Shown here: piece after piece, positions 37,866-45,421 of the stretch
How the letters are laid out: each line of letters starts with the position of its first letter
Position numbering within the stretch: the first letter of the stretch is position 1
Notes under the pieces: model-generated
Databases searched by the model: none
Told to the model about the DNA's origin: nothing
What the model saw: only the letters and a program-made list of their open reading frames with translations
From: Segetibacter sp.
GTDB taxonomy: Bacteria > Bacteroidota > Bacteroidia > Chitinophagales > Chitinophagaceae
Length of the DNA: 64,000 nt
NCBI GenBank assembly: GCA_028288485.1
Contig: JAQBNO010000156.1
Location: 35,720-99,719, forward strand
Direction: 5' to 3'
Translations under genes and position numbers: made by a program

Positions 37866-38078
37866 TTAGTTGAAACTGTTCGCTTCCTTTACAATGGAAG
37901 GAACTACTATTGAAGTGTGGGAAGAATCGAAATTTGGAATCCTCGTACTATCTATTGCTCCTTCGCCATCACTGTTGGCTGGGTCCATGCCGTTCTTGTC
38001 GTCATTTGGTCCGCAGGCATAGAGAGCAAGGCACGACGCAGTTACAAGTGCAAGAGCGGCTTTTTGAAACTTTTTCAT
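37866..38078 (-). CDS. Small lipoprotein
   Basis: A 70-residue protein with a lipoprotein signal: basic start MKKFQKAAL, hydrophobic core, and lipobox LYAC with Cys about 22. An acidic, Asn/Ser-rich mature part of about 48 residues follows (GPNDDKNGMDPANSDGEG). No domain is recognised. It is flanked by a terminator of the upstream gene (38162-38185) and is therefore probably transcribed alone. Such tiny acidic lipoproteins are common in Bacteroidota; function is unknown. Confidence 0.75.
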   Translation of the reverse strand: MKKFQKAALALVTASCLALYACGPNDDKNGMDPANSDGEGAIDSTRIPNFDSSHTSIVVPSIVKEANSFN

Positions 38079-38161
38079 TTACTGATATTTAGATTGAAAT
38101 AATCAATTTACTGGAAAAATCGTTCCATACCCTTGCAATAAATTCATCGCTTATATAAAAT

Positions 38162-38185
38162 AAAAAAGCTGCCGATAAAGGCAGC
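38162..38185 (-). terminator. Rho-independent terminator after the REC-HPt gene
   Basis: GCTGCC (38168-38173) and GGCAGC (38180-38185) form the stem. Six A residues on the left give a U-run for minus-strand transcripts ending after 38334. Confidence 0.75.
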
Positions 38186-38333
38186 CGTAAATGTTGTAAT
38201 TGAGGAAACTTGATTAAACTCTATTTATTTGTATACCGGCTTTCGGTCATGTAGGATCATTATTGTGTGGCGTTTCGTTTTAGTAGCAAGATCTTTAGGC
38301 GTCTGTTTCCACTTTTGTTATAAGTGCAGGTTA

Positions 38334-39167
38334 TTATAAACCAAATTCTGCGGTCAGTTGCACTGCTACTGTTTGCAGAACTTTGTCTACTCTTACCGCC
38401 ATTTTAGTTAAAGCCTCTGTGTTTACTTTGGTTTTAGCGTCCATTTCAAGTGTACGAATATCCTGGCTTACACTTCCTATACTCATACTATCTACGGTTG
38501 ACTTTAATTTATGAGCAAGCTTAGAAACAAGATCCCAGTTTCCGCTGTTGGCAGCAGCAACCATGTCCCTGCTATTTTCAGGAATAGTGGCGAGGAAAAT
38601 TTTTGCCAGTGAAATAAGGAAATCAGTATTTCCTGCAGCTATTTCTTCCAGCAGTTTAAAGTCGTAAAGTTTTTCGCTAACTTCCATTACAGTGTTGTCC
38701 ATTTCTATAAAATTATTTTCTGTTTTTCTTTCAAAAGACCCTTCTTTTCGCAAAACTCTTTCAATTACCTCAAATAAGTCGCTTTCTGAAAAAGGTTTAG
38801 TTAAAAAGTCATCCATTCCTACTTCCTTGTACTTTTTTTCTTCTCCCTTTAATGCATTTGCTGTAAGTGCAATTATAGGAATATTGCTTTTCCGTGGGTT
38901 TTTTAGTCTACGAATTTCACCGGCTGCCTCAATTCCGTTTTTTCCCGGCATTTGGATATCCATCAGTACCAAATCAAAATCTTCCTGTTCCAGCAACTCC
39001 AGCACTTCAAACCCGGTTACTGCAATTTTTGCTTCTAGTCCCCAGAAGTGCAGAATGCCCTTTGCCAGTAACTGGTTAACTTCATTGTCTTCCGCTAAAA
39101 GAATTTTTAGGTTTCCTAGAGCCCCTGACTTGTTGGTTTTTTCGACCATCGTATTTTCCTGGTTCAT
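38334..39167 (-). CDS. Response regulator with C-terminal HPt domain
   Basis: A 277-residue two-domain phosphorelay protein. The REC domain (about 20-140) has acidic pocket AEDN (25-28), phospho-acceptor Asp about 70 in LVLMDIQMPG, Thr/Ser in ALTAN and Lys in TKPF. The C-terminal HPt domain (about 165-265) has the phospho-accepting His about 219 in KLAHKLKSTVDSM. There is no DNA-binding output, so it passes phosphate onward. The order REC then HPt resembles the C-terminal part of hybrid kinases without the kinase. The neighbour at 39198 (30 nt upstream) is a sigma-54 activator and a plausible receiver. The kinase partner is not adjacent; the PAS kinase at 32592 is a candidate by proximity only. 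Confidence 0.9.
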   Translation of the reverse strand: MNQENTMVEKTNKSGALGNLKILLAEDNEVNQLLAKGILHFWGLEAKIAVTGFEVLELLEQEDFDLVLMDIQMPGKNGIEAAGEIRRLKNPRKSNIPIIALTANALKGEEKKYKEVGMDDFLTKPFSESDLFEVIERVLRKEGSFERKTENNFIEMDNTVMEVSEKLYDFKLLEEIAAGNTDFLISLAKIFLATIPENSRDMVAAANSGNWDLVSKLAHKLKSTVDSMSIGSVSQDIRTLEMDAKTKVNTEALTKMAVRVDKVLQTVAVQLTAEFGL

Positions 39168-39197
39168 CGTTTTTATATTAAGTCGGGTGGTTCGGGT

Positions 39198-40592
39198 TTA
39201 ATTCATAAAGCTTGCTTCAAACGAATATTTTTTATTTACAAAAACTTCTTTGTTTTGGATCATGCGATAAATTGTTGATTTACCTACATCCAGTTTTCTT
39301 GCAACTTTTAATACGTCGTAATTATATTTATCAAGGTAATACTGGATCAGTTTTGTGGTGAATTCTTTAAGGGTAACTTCCTTCAACATAGAGTCGCTAA
39401 TAAGATTTTGCGAAACTACGTTTAAGTGTTCAGCTTCAATTTCTTTGTCTTCTGCCATCACACATGCAAGGTCAATCACCGATTTAAGCTCTCTCACATT
39501 ACCGGGAAAAGCATGACCCATCAGCTTTTTCTTCGCTTCGGTCGAAATGTTTTTCTTAGGCAGCCCATTTTCTTTACAGAAATTATCGAGGAAAAATTTA
39601 GCAATGATCAACACATCATTTTCCCTTTCTCGCAATGGTGGCAGGTGAATAGGCAAACCTAATATACGGTAGTAAAGGTCTTCCCTGAAAGTGCTGTTTT
39701 TTACCATCTCCAGTAAGTTGCGATGTGTAGCTACAATTATACGAACATCAATTTTAACTACTTCATTACTGCCGACACGAACGATTTCTTTTTCCTGTAG
39801 TGCACGCAATAATTTTGCCTGCATATTTATATCCATTTCCCCAATCTCATCAAGGAAAAGAGTTCCTTTTGAAGCTTCTTCAAACTTTCCTATCCTACGG
39901 GCAATTGCCCCGGTAAAGGCTCCTTTCTCATGTCCGAATAATTCACTTTCCAGCAAATCTTTGGGTATGGCTGCTAAGTTAACAGCAACAAAAGACTGAT
40001 TCTTTCTTACTGAATTATAATGAATTGATTTTGCAACCAGCTCTTTTCCCGTGCCGGTTTCTCCTGTTACAGAAACAGTGATATTTGTTCGCGCAGCTTT
40101 TTCCATCATGCTAAAAACCCGTAAAATAACGGGGCTGTTACCAATAATGGCATTGCTGAAGTCGTACTTACGTGTAACCTCTTCCTTCAGCGTTTCAATC
40201 TGTTGCTTGAGTTGAATATTTTCGCGCAGGTTGTTTATTGAATTCCACAAGCGGTCTTTCGCATCTTCATCTTTAACGATATAGTCGGACGCTCCCTTTT
40301 TAAGGAGGTCCAGGGCTACTTTTACATTTTCCTGTCCGCTAATGATGATAACTTTGGTATCCGGACTGGTTTCCTTGATCTGTTTTAAGATCTGGTCGCC
40401 ATTCATATCCGGCAAAGCATAATCGAGCGTTACAACGTCCGGCTTTTCGTGTAGTTTTGAAAGGAAGGATTTTGCGGTATCGAATTTTTGGATAAAGTAG
40501 TCGGGATTGAGTGACAGGTAATACTCCAGCATGGAGCTATACCAAAGATCATCCTCCACAATAAAAACCTTAAAGGTCTTTTGGTTTTTCAT
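39198..40592 (-). CDS. NtrC-family sigma-54-dependent response regulator
   Basis: A 464-residue activator. The REC domain (about 5-120) has phospho-acceptor Asp about 57 in VVTLDYALPD. The AAA+ domain (about 145-380) has Walker A GETGTGKE (177-184), the sigma-54 contact loop GAFTGA (224-229) intact, Walker B GTLFLDEIGEM, and arginine-finger region FREDLYYRI. The C-terminal helix-turn-helix (about 425-450: DVLKVARKLDVGKSTIYRMI) ends the protein. It should activate sigma-54 promoters in response to phosphorylation. It is co-directional with and 30 nt from the REC-HPt gene. Its targets cannot be read here; no convincing -24/-12 promoter was found by eye. Confidence 0.94.
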   Translation of the reverse strand: MKNQKTFKVFIVEDDLWYSSMLEYYLSLNPDYFIQKFDTAKSFLSKLHEKPDVVTLDYALPDMNGDQILKQIKETSPDTKVIIISGQENVKVALDLLKKGASDYIVKDEDAKDRLWNSINNLRENIQLKQQIETLKEEVTRKYDFSNAIIGNSPVILRVFSMMEKAARTNITVSVTGETGTGKELVAKSIHYNSVRKNQSFVAVNLAAIPKDLLESELFGHEKGAFTGAIARRIGKFEEASKGTLFLDEIGEMDINMQAKLLRALQEKEIVRVGSNEVVKIDVRIIVATHRNLLEMVKNSTFREDLYYRILGLPIHLPPLRERENDVLIIAKFFLDNFCKENGLPKKNISTEAKKKLMGHAFPGNVRELKSVIDLACVMAEDKEIEAEHLNVVSQNLISDSMLKEVTLKEFTTKLIQYYLDKYNYDVLKVARKLDVGKSTIYRMIQNKEVFVNKKYSFEASFMN

Positions 40593-40823
40593 ATTAAGGT
40601 TAAAACGAAAAAATATTTAAGGTATTGTCTTAGATTATCATTATGGGATGAAAAGTTCATTTAGAGAATGAATCCAGGCTTTACATTAAAAAAAATGAGA
40701 TAAGTGGACTGAAATTAATAAAAGTGAACCTTTTAATATATGTAAATCTGTTTTACAAACAATTAAATCCTTTGAATTAACTTTTGCTGCGTTTATATGT
40801 GCTGATACTTCCTTCTATTGAAT

Positions 40824-40831
40824 TATTTTTG
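40824..40831 (+). promoter_or_regulatory. Candidate -7 box for gatC
   Basis: TATTTTTG matches TAnnTTTG, 16 nt before the gatC ATG. No clear -33 element at the expected distance. Confidence 0.35.
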
Positions 40832-40847
40832 TTTTAATAATTACTAT

Positions 40848-41138
40848 ATGGAAGTGAATGATGAACTGGTGGATCAGCTTGCTACCCTGTCGCGACTAAC
40901 TTTTGAGCCGGCAGAAAAGGCAGAAATTAAAAAGGATCTGCAAAAAATGATTTCCTTTATAGAAAAATTGAATGAACTTGATACGACAGGTGTAGAGCCG
41001 TTGTTATTCATGACAGATGAAGTAAACGTATTAAGAGATGACGAAGTGAAGGGGTCGATTACAAGGGAAGAAGGACTTTTGAATGCTCCTTTAAAAGATG
41101 AACAGTTTTTTAAAGTGCCTAAAGTGATCCGGAAATAG
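40848..41138 (+). CDS. gatC: Asp-tRNA(Asn)/Glu-tRNA(Gln) amidotransferase subunit C
   Basis: A 96-residue subunit, starting at ATG 40848 (MEVNDELVDQLATLSRL). The extra in-frame codons upstream contain the -7 box. The sequence follows the GatC pattern: LATLSRLTFEPAEKAEIKKDL, IEKLNELDTTGVEPL, then VLRDDEV and the C-terminal FKVPKVI. In the GatCAB complex it stabilises GatA-GatB, which amidates misacylated tRNAs. gatA and gatB are not in this window, so the complex genes are dispersed. It stands alone on the plus strand between the sigma-54 regulator and an ABC ATPase. Confidence 0.92.
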   Translation: MEVNDELVDQLATLSRLTFEPAEKAEIKKDLQKMISFIEKLNELDTTGVEPLLFMTDEVNVLRDDEVKGSITREEGLLNAPLKDEQFFKVPKVIRK

Positions 41139-41268
41139 AGGTGGCGAGAAAAAGGCCGGTTTATTTTTTCAGCAATTCAGCACTTAGTGTAATTGCTGTT
41201 TTTTATCGTGATTTTTAATGGTAAGTTTCGAAAGAAAGGGCGAAGGCCTAAAATGAACAAATCGTATA

Positions 41269-41985
41269 ATGGATTCAATAATTCATCTTAATAATATTAA
41301 TAAAAGTTACTTCATGGGTAACCAGGCAATTCCCGTTTTAAAGGGAATTAACCTGGATATTTTTAAAAATGAATACGTTGCGCTAATGGGTCCTTCCGGT
41401 TCTGGGAAAAGTACCCTAATGAATATCCTGGGATGTTTAGACAGCCCAACTTCGGGCAGCTATGTTTTGAACGGGAAAGATGTAAGTAAGATGCCCGACA
41501 ATGACCTCGCTTCTGTTAGAAATAAGGAGATTGGTTTTGTGTTTCAGCAATTTAATCTATTACCTCGTTTAAGCGCTGCCGAAAACGTTGCCCTTCCTTT
41601 AGTATATGCGGGTATTGGAAAAAAGGAAAGAATTGAAAGAGCTATGGAAGTTCTGGCAAAGGTTAACCTGGCCGACAGAAGTCACCACAAACCAAATGAA
41701 CTAAGCGGCGGACAAATACAACGTGTAGCAATAGCTCGTGCTATCATTAATAACCCGGCTATTATACTTGCCGACGAACCTACCGGTAACCTTGACAGTA
41801 AAACCGGTATTGAGGTGATGGAGATATTTGGTAAGATACAGGCGGCAGGCAATACAGTTGTGTTGGTAACACATGAAGAAGATATTGCCGCCTATGCAAA
41901 AAGAGTGGTTCGTTTGAGAGATGGATTAATTGAATCTGATACCTTAAGAACTCCAAAAATGTTTGCGGAAATACTCGTGGTTTAA
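41269..41985 (+). CDS. ABC transporter ATPase (MacB/LolD family)
   Basis: A 238-residue nucleotide-binding subunit with Walker [10 protein letters not shown] (41-49), Q-loop [13 protein letters not shown], signature [14 protein letters not shown], Walker [14 protein letters not shown] and a switch His in VTHEEDIA. The GNLDS ending and [14 protein letters not shown] place it in the MacB/FtsE/LolD type that works with FtsX-like permeases to move lipoproteins, peptides or macrolides, or to couple ATPase to cell wall events. No permease is encoded next to it, which is unusual for MacB-type systems. A second ATPase of the same family lies 0.8 kb away on the other strand. Confidence 0.92.
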   Translation: MDSIIHLNNINKSYFMGNQAIPVLKGINLDIFKNEYVALMGPSGSGKSTLMNILGCLDSPTSGSYVLNGKDVSKMPDNDLASVRNKEIGFVFQQFNLLPRLSAAENVALPLVYAGIGKKERIERAMEVLAKVNLADRSHHKPNELSGGQIQRVAIARAIINNPAIILADEPTGNLDSKTGIEVMEIFGKIQAAGNTVVLVTHEEDIAAYAKRVVRLRDGLIESDTLRTPKMFAEILVV

Positions 41986-42018
41986 CCATACTTTTTCTTG
42001 CTGATTGTTAAATAAAAG

Positions 42019-42086
42019 GCACAAGAGTGCCGCCAGGGCGCGAACAACTGATTTTGACAGCTCCCCAGCTTGTCACTAAAAAAACG
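42019..42086 (+). repeat. Dispersed intergenic element, variant with GC-rich 5' module
   Basis: GCACAAGAGTGCCGCCAGGG, then CGCGAACAAC, ending CTTGTCACTAAAAAAAC. The 5' end keeps GCACAAGAGTGC; the centre is diverged. It lies immediately upstream of the adenosyltransferase gene. Confidence 0.5.
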
Positions 42087-42122
42087 TCTTACGTTACCGC
42101 CGTTTATAAGAAAATAAAAATA

Positions 42123-42695
42123 ATGGCTACAAAAATTTACACAAAAACCGGTGACCAGGGAAAAACTTCACTTATCGGTGGAACGAAAGTGCCTAAAAGC
42201 GATATTCGCATCGAGAGTTACGGAACTGTTGACGAACTCAATTCCTATATTGGCCTTGTTGCCGACTACTCAACTGAAGAAGCTGTAAAGACTGTTTTAA
42301 AAGAAATCCAGGACCGTTTATTTACTATCGGCTCTTCATTGGCTTGCGACGCGGGAAAAGAGCCGCTAATGAAAATTCCTGATTTAAAGGAAGAAGATAT
42401 TAAACTGCTTGAAGATGAGATGGATAAAATGAATGAAGTGCTTCCTGCAATGAAGAACTTTATTCTGCCGGGAGGACATGTAGCGGTTTCAACCATGCAT
42501 ATTACACGTTGTGTTTGTCGGCGGGCTGAAAGGCTATGTGTGCGAATAAAAGAAAATGACGGTTTTGTAGAACCGCTGGTTATAAAATACCTTAACCGCC
42601 TAAGTGATTATCTTTTTGTTTTAGCCCGTTACAGTAGCCATGTTTTGAATGTTGAAGAGATAACATGGAAGGCGAGGATCAGCCAGGGACGGTAA
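42123..42695 (+). CDS. PduO-type cob(I)alamin adenosyltransferase
   Basis: A 190-residue protein starting at ATG 42123 (MATKIYTKTGDQGKTSLIGG). The open frame extends into the repeat upstream, but that part is not conserved in character. It has the PduO ATP/cob(I)alamin motifs: TKTGDQGKTSLIGG (7-20), SYGTVDELNSYIG, and C-terminal RCVCRRAERLCV...YLNRLSDYLFVLAR. It transfers the adenosyl group of ATP to cob(I)alamin to make adenosylcobalamin, the cofactor of mutases such as methylmalonyl-CoA mutase. No other B12 gene lies here, so it probably serves cofactor salvage. Confidence 0.94.
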   Translation: MATKIYTKTGDQGKTSLIGGTKVPKSDIRIESYGTVDELNSYIGLVADYSTEEAVKTVLKEIQDRLFTIGSSLACDAGKEPLMKIPDLKEEDIKLLEDEMDKMNEVLPAMKNFILPGGHVAVSTMHITRCVCRRAERLCVRIKENDGFVEPLVIKYLNRLSDYLFVLARYSSHVLNVEEITWKARISQGR

Positions 42696-42766
42696 AACGT
42701 AAAGCGTCAAGCGTCAAACGTGAAAACGGCTTCTCTTTGACTTTTGCCCGTTGACGTTTCACACGT
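42696..42766. repeat. CGTCAA/CGTGAAA imperfect inverted repeat
   Basis: GCGTCAAGCGTCAAACGTGA then AAACGG on the left and CCGTTGACGTTTCACACGTT on the right form an imperfect palindrome. It fills the space between the convergent adenosyltransferase and ABC ATPase genes. A similar pair of motifs (AACGTCAAAGGTCAAA, GACGTTTCACGG) lies at 63615-63690. Confidence 0.55.
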
Positions 42767-43447
42767 TTAAATCACTTCCTCGCCTCGAATTGGCTCTGCC
42801 AATATTTTCCCGTCTTTCATATGAATAGTGCGGTCACTTACTGCAGCCAGCTCTTCGTTATGTGTTACTATCAAGAATGTTTGATTGAATTGCAACCGCA
42901 ACCGGATAAATAATTCGTGCAATTCTTTTGCATTTTTACTATCGAGGTTCCCGGTAGGCTCATCGGCAAAGATGATCTGCGGGTTATTTATTAAAGCCCT
43001 TGCAACGGCGACCCGCTGCTGTTCGCCACCACTTAATTGTTGTGGCTTATTCTCCATCCGGTCTTTCAGGTTAAGCGTCTCCAGCAATGTAACTGCTCTT
43101 TCGGTAACGTCTTTCTTTTTTTTACCGGCAATCCAGCCCGGTATACATACATTTTCGAGTGCATTAAATTCGGGCAATAAATGGTGAAACTGGAAAACAA
43201 ACCCTATATGCTCGTTTCTGAAGCGTGCCAGTGGCTTGCCTTTCAAAGTATCAATCCGCCTGTTTTCGAGATAAATCTCACCCCTGTCTGCATTATCCAA
43301 AGTGCCCAATATATGAAGTAAAGTACTTTTACCTGCTCCCGAAGAACCAACTATGCTTACAATCTCACCTTTGTTAATAGTAATATCAACGCCTTTTAAA
43401 ACCTCTAATGGTCCGTATTTTTTAAAAATATTTTTTGCCGTAAGCAT
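42767..43447 (-). CDS. lolD: Lipoprotein-releasing ABC ATPase, LolD-like
   Basis: A 226-residue ATPase with Walker A GSSGAGKST (34-42), Q-loop FVFQFHHLLPEFNALENV, signature LSGGEQQRVAVARA, Walker [14 protein letters not shown] and VTHNEELA. The HHLLPEFNALENV stretch is typical of LolD, which powers the LolCE complex that extracts lipoproteins from the inner membrane. LolC/E-type permeases are not in the window. Bacteroidota LolD genes are often separate from them. It has its own -7 box (43483-43490) and is divergent from the DUF2795 gene. Confidence 0.9.
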   Translation of the reverse strand: MLTAKNIFKKYGPLEVLKGVDITINKGEIVSIVGSSGAGKSTLLHILGTLDNADRGEIYLENRRIDTLKGKPLARFRNEHIGFVFQFHHLLPEFNALENVCIPGWIAGKKKKDVTERAVTLLETLNLKDRMENKPQQLSGGEQQRVAVARALINNPQIIFADEPTGNLDSKNAKELHELFIRLRLQFNQTFLIVTHNEELAAVSDRTIHMKDGKILAEPIRGEEVI

Positions 43448-43482
43448 GCAACTTGCTGGTTCTAATGATTATCAATAATGTA

Positions 43483-43490
43483 CAAACGTA
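43483..43490 (-). promoter_or_regulatory. -7 box for lolD
   Basis: On the minus strand TACGTTTG matches TAnnTTTG exactly, 35 nt before the lolD ATG. The -33 element is weak. Confidence 0.5.
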
Positions 43491-43558
43491 CAAGCTGCAA
43501 ATGTAGCACAGCAGATTTAATCGAAATTTTAATATAACAGCCATTTGGCAAAGGTTGA

Positions 43559-43589
43559 TTTGGTTATATCGCAGATACGCATACATTTG
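43559..43589 (+). promoter_or_regulatory. Full Bacteroidota promoter for the DUF2795 gene
   Basis: TTTG at 43559-43562, a 19-bp spacer and TACATTTG at 43582-43589 fit the TTTG-N19-TAnnTTTG consensus exactly. The gene ATG follows 23 nt later. This is the best promoter match in the window. Confidence 0.75.
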
Positions 43590-43612
43590 CAAAAATTTAA
43601 AACACAGCAAAG

Positions 43613-43834
43613 ATGTTTTGGACACTTGAACTAGCCAGTTATCTTGAAGAAGCACCATGGCCCGCAACAAAAGATGAGCTCATTGATTATTCAATCCGCT
43701 CCGGTGCACCTATTGAGGTTGTGGAGAACCTGCAGGAATTAGACGATGAAGGGGAAGTGTACGAAAGTATTGAGGACATTTGGCCAGATTACCCAAGCCA
43801 GGACGACTTTATGTTTAACGAAGACGAGTATTAA
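43613..43834 (+). CDS. DUF2795 small acidic protein
   Basis: A 73-residue protein (MFWTLELASYLEEAPWPATK...) that matches the Bacteroidota DUF2795 family. The LELASYLEEAPWPATKDEL opening and the VVENLQELDDEGEVYESIE...IWPDYP block are the conserved parts, with an acidic tail. It has no signal peptide or cysteines. Its short gene is flanked by a near-perfect promoter and a strong terminator, implying high, separate expression. The function is unknown. Confidence 0.9.
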   Translation: MFWTLELASYLEEAPWPATKDELIDYSIRSGAPIEVVENLQELDDEGEVYESIEDIWPDYPSQDDFMFNEDEY

Positions 43835-43871
43835 ATGCCTCGGCCCTAAAGGGGGAAGAGAAATATAGATT

Positions 43872-43901
43872 AAAAACCATCCTGCTGAAAGGATGGTTTT
43901 T
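43872..43901. terminator. Rho-independent terminator after the DUF2795 gene
   Basis: AAAAACCATCC (43872-43882) pairs with GGATGGTTTTT (43891-43901) around an eight-base loop. A-run and T-run flanks allow termination on both strands. Confidence 0.85.
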
Positions 43902-43904
43902 AAT

Positions 43905-43958
43905 TTGGGGACAACCATTTGTTATATAATCGACGGTCGTTGTGTCACTCACTTGTAC
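43905..43958 (-). repeat. Dispersed intergenic element, short form
   Basis: On the minus strand it begins GTACAAGTGAGTGACACAAC at 43958 and ends AAATGGTTGTCCCCAAATTA. It lies between the DUF2795 terminator and the SemiSWEET gene. Confidence 0.7.
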
Positions 43959-44025
43959 GGCAAATCTTTGCTCTGCTCCAGTTTCTAATTCTAATACTGC
44001 TTCCTTAAAAACAAGTTGTTCATTT

Positions 44026-44286
44026 TCAGCTTTTAAAAGAAAATTTAAAATAGACGAGTAACAGCGAAAGCACTAAAACAATACTGTTCGCTACAATCAC
44101 AGGGCCGCTTCCAATGGCGAAAGCATAAACAAGCCACACAATTGTACTAAGAACGACGATGGACATCATCCACATACTTAAATCACCTACACTTTTTGTT
44201 TTCCAGGCTTTATAAACCTGCGGAATAAAAGTGATGGAAGTTAAGAACGAACCAAAATAGCCAACGTAATCATACCACTGTATCAA
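44026..44286 (-). CDS. SemiSWEET-type sugar transporter
   Basis: An 86-residue, three-helix PQ-loop protein (helices about 7-25, 36-58, 62-82) with the family motif SFLTSITFIPQVYKAW and a second-helix MWMMSIVVLSTIVWLVYA. SemiSWEETs dimerise to form a passive uniporter for sugars across the inner membrane. The start codon is TTG: an in-frame TAA directly precedes it and there is no ATG, so TTG 44286 is the only reasonable initiator. It stands alone between a dispersed-element copy and fabI. The transported sugar is not deducible. Confidence 0.9.
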   Translation of the reverse strand: MIQWYDYVGYFGSFLTSITFIPQVYKAWKTKSVGDLSMWMMSIVVLSTIVWLVYAFAIGSGPVIVANSIVLVLSLLLVYFKFSFKS

Positions 44287-44387
44287 TTAGAATAGTTTAA
44301 ATAAGACTAAACAAAGTAAAAATTATCATCAAAAAACTTTTAGCGTAAAACGTAGGAAAAGTGTGCACTGCGGAGAGTTAGTGGTGG

Positions 44388-45203
44388 TTACTTCTCCATC
44401 TGTTCAATCACCTCTGCAGTTACCCCTGTAAAGCTAAATCCACCATCGTGAAACAGGTTTTGCATGGTCACCATTTTTGTGAGGTCGCTGAATAAGGTAA
44501 CACAATAGTTGGCGCAATCCTCAGCAGTAGCATTTCCCAATGGGCTCATCTTCTCAGCGAAAGTAATGAAGCCTTCAAACCCCTTTACACCGCTACCGGC
44601 GGTAGTACGGGTAGGAGACTGGCTGACTGTATTTATACGAACTTTATTCTTTTTAGCGTAATTATATCCAAAGCTTCTGCCAATACTTTCCAACAAAGCT
44701 TTCGCGTCAGCCATTTCATTATAATCAGGAAAAACTCTTTGTGCAGCAATATAAGTTAGTGCTACCACGCTTCCCCATTCCCTGATCGCATCCATCTGGT
44801 AAGCTAACTGTAATACACGGTGAAAACTCATTGCAGAGATGTCGAAAGTTTTATGCGTAAAATCGTAGTTTAAAGCGGTGTAAGGATTGTTCTTACGCAT
44901 GTTCATACTCATACCAACACTGTGAAGTATAAAGTCAACCTGGCCACCAAAGTGTTCCATACTTTTTGTAAGTAAATTCTTAAGGTCGTCATTGCTCGTA
45001 ACATCTGCAGGAATTACAGGTGCATTACCACACGATTCCGCCAGTTTGTTTATTTCACCCATACGCAAAGCAATCGGGGCATTTGTAAGAACGATTTCTG
45101 CGCCTTCTTCATAGCATTTTTCAGCAATCTTCCAGGCAATGGATTGATCGTTTAGCGCACCGAAGATGATGCCTTTCTTTCCCTTCAATAAGTTATATGC
45201 CAT
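44388..45203 (-). CDS. fabI: Enoyl-[acyl-carrier-protein] reductase (NADH)
   Basis: FabI performs the last reduction of each fatty acid elongation cycle. The 271-residue atypical SDR has the FabI N-terminus (LLKGKKGIIFGALNDQSIAWKIA), the HSVGMS block, and a C-terminal half with NKVRINTVSQSPTRTTAGSGV, a cofactor and triclosan-site loop. The active-site region reads YNEMADAKALLESIGRSF, with Tyr and Lys of the Y-x6-K arrangement intact (YNEMADAK). This differs from E. coli FabI (YNVMGLAK) in the middle residues, as is common in Bacteroidota. The gene appears monocistronic. Confidence 0.95.
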   Translation of the reverse strand: MAYNLLKGKKGIIFGALNDQSIAWKIAEKCYEEGAEIVLTNAPIALRMGEINKLAESCGNAPVIPADVTSNDDLKNLLTKSMEHFGGQVDFILHSVGMSMNMRKNNPYTALNYDFTHKTFDISAMSFHRVLQLAYQMDAIREWGSVVALTYIAAQRVFPDYNEMADAKALLESIGRSFGYNYAKKNKVRINTVSQSPTRTTAGSGVKGFEGFITFAEKMSPLGNATAEDCANYCVTLFSDLTKMVTMQNLFHDGGFSFTGVTAEVIEQMEK

Positions 45204-45421
45204 TATCAGTTGTTTTTGTTTTTATTAACAAGCGGTAAAAATAGAAATTCAATTCCTAAACGTAAAAAAGAATGTAGAGGGATTGCTGATTGGTTGATTT
45301 TGCGATTAGTTGCAACCCGATTTTATAATTCTGATAAAAATGTTCTGCCTTTTTGGAGAATGATTAGAATGGCCGACTTGAAATCGCCAAATTACTAAAT
45401 TCCAAAACCAGCAATAGCTGT

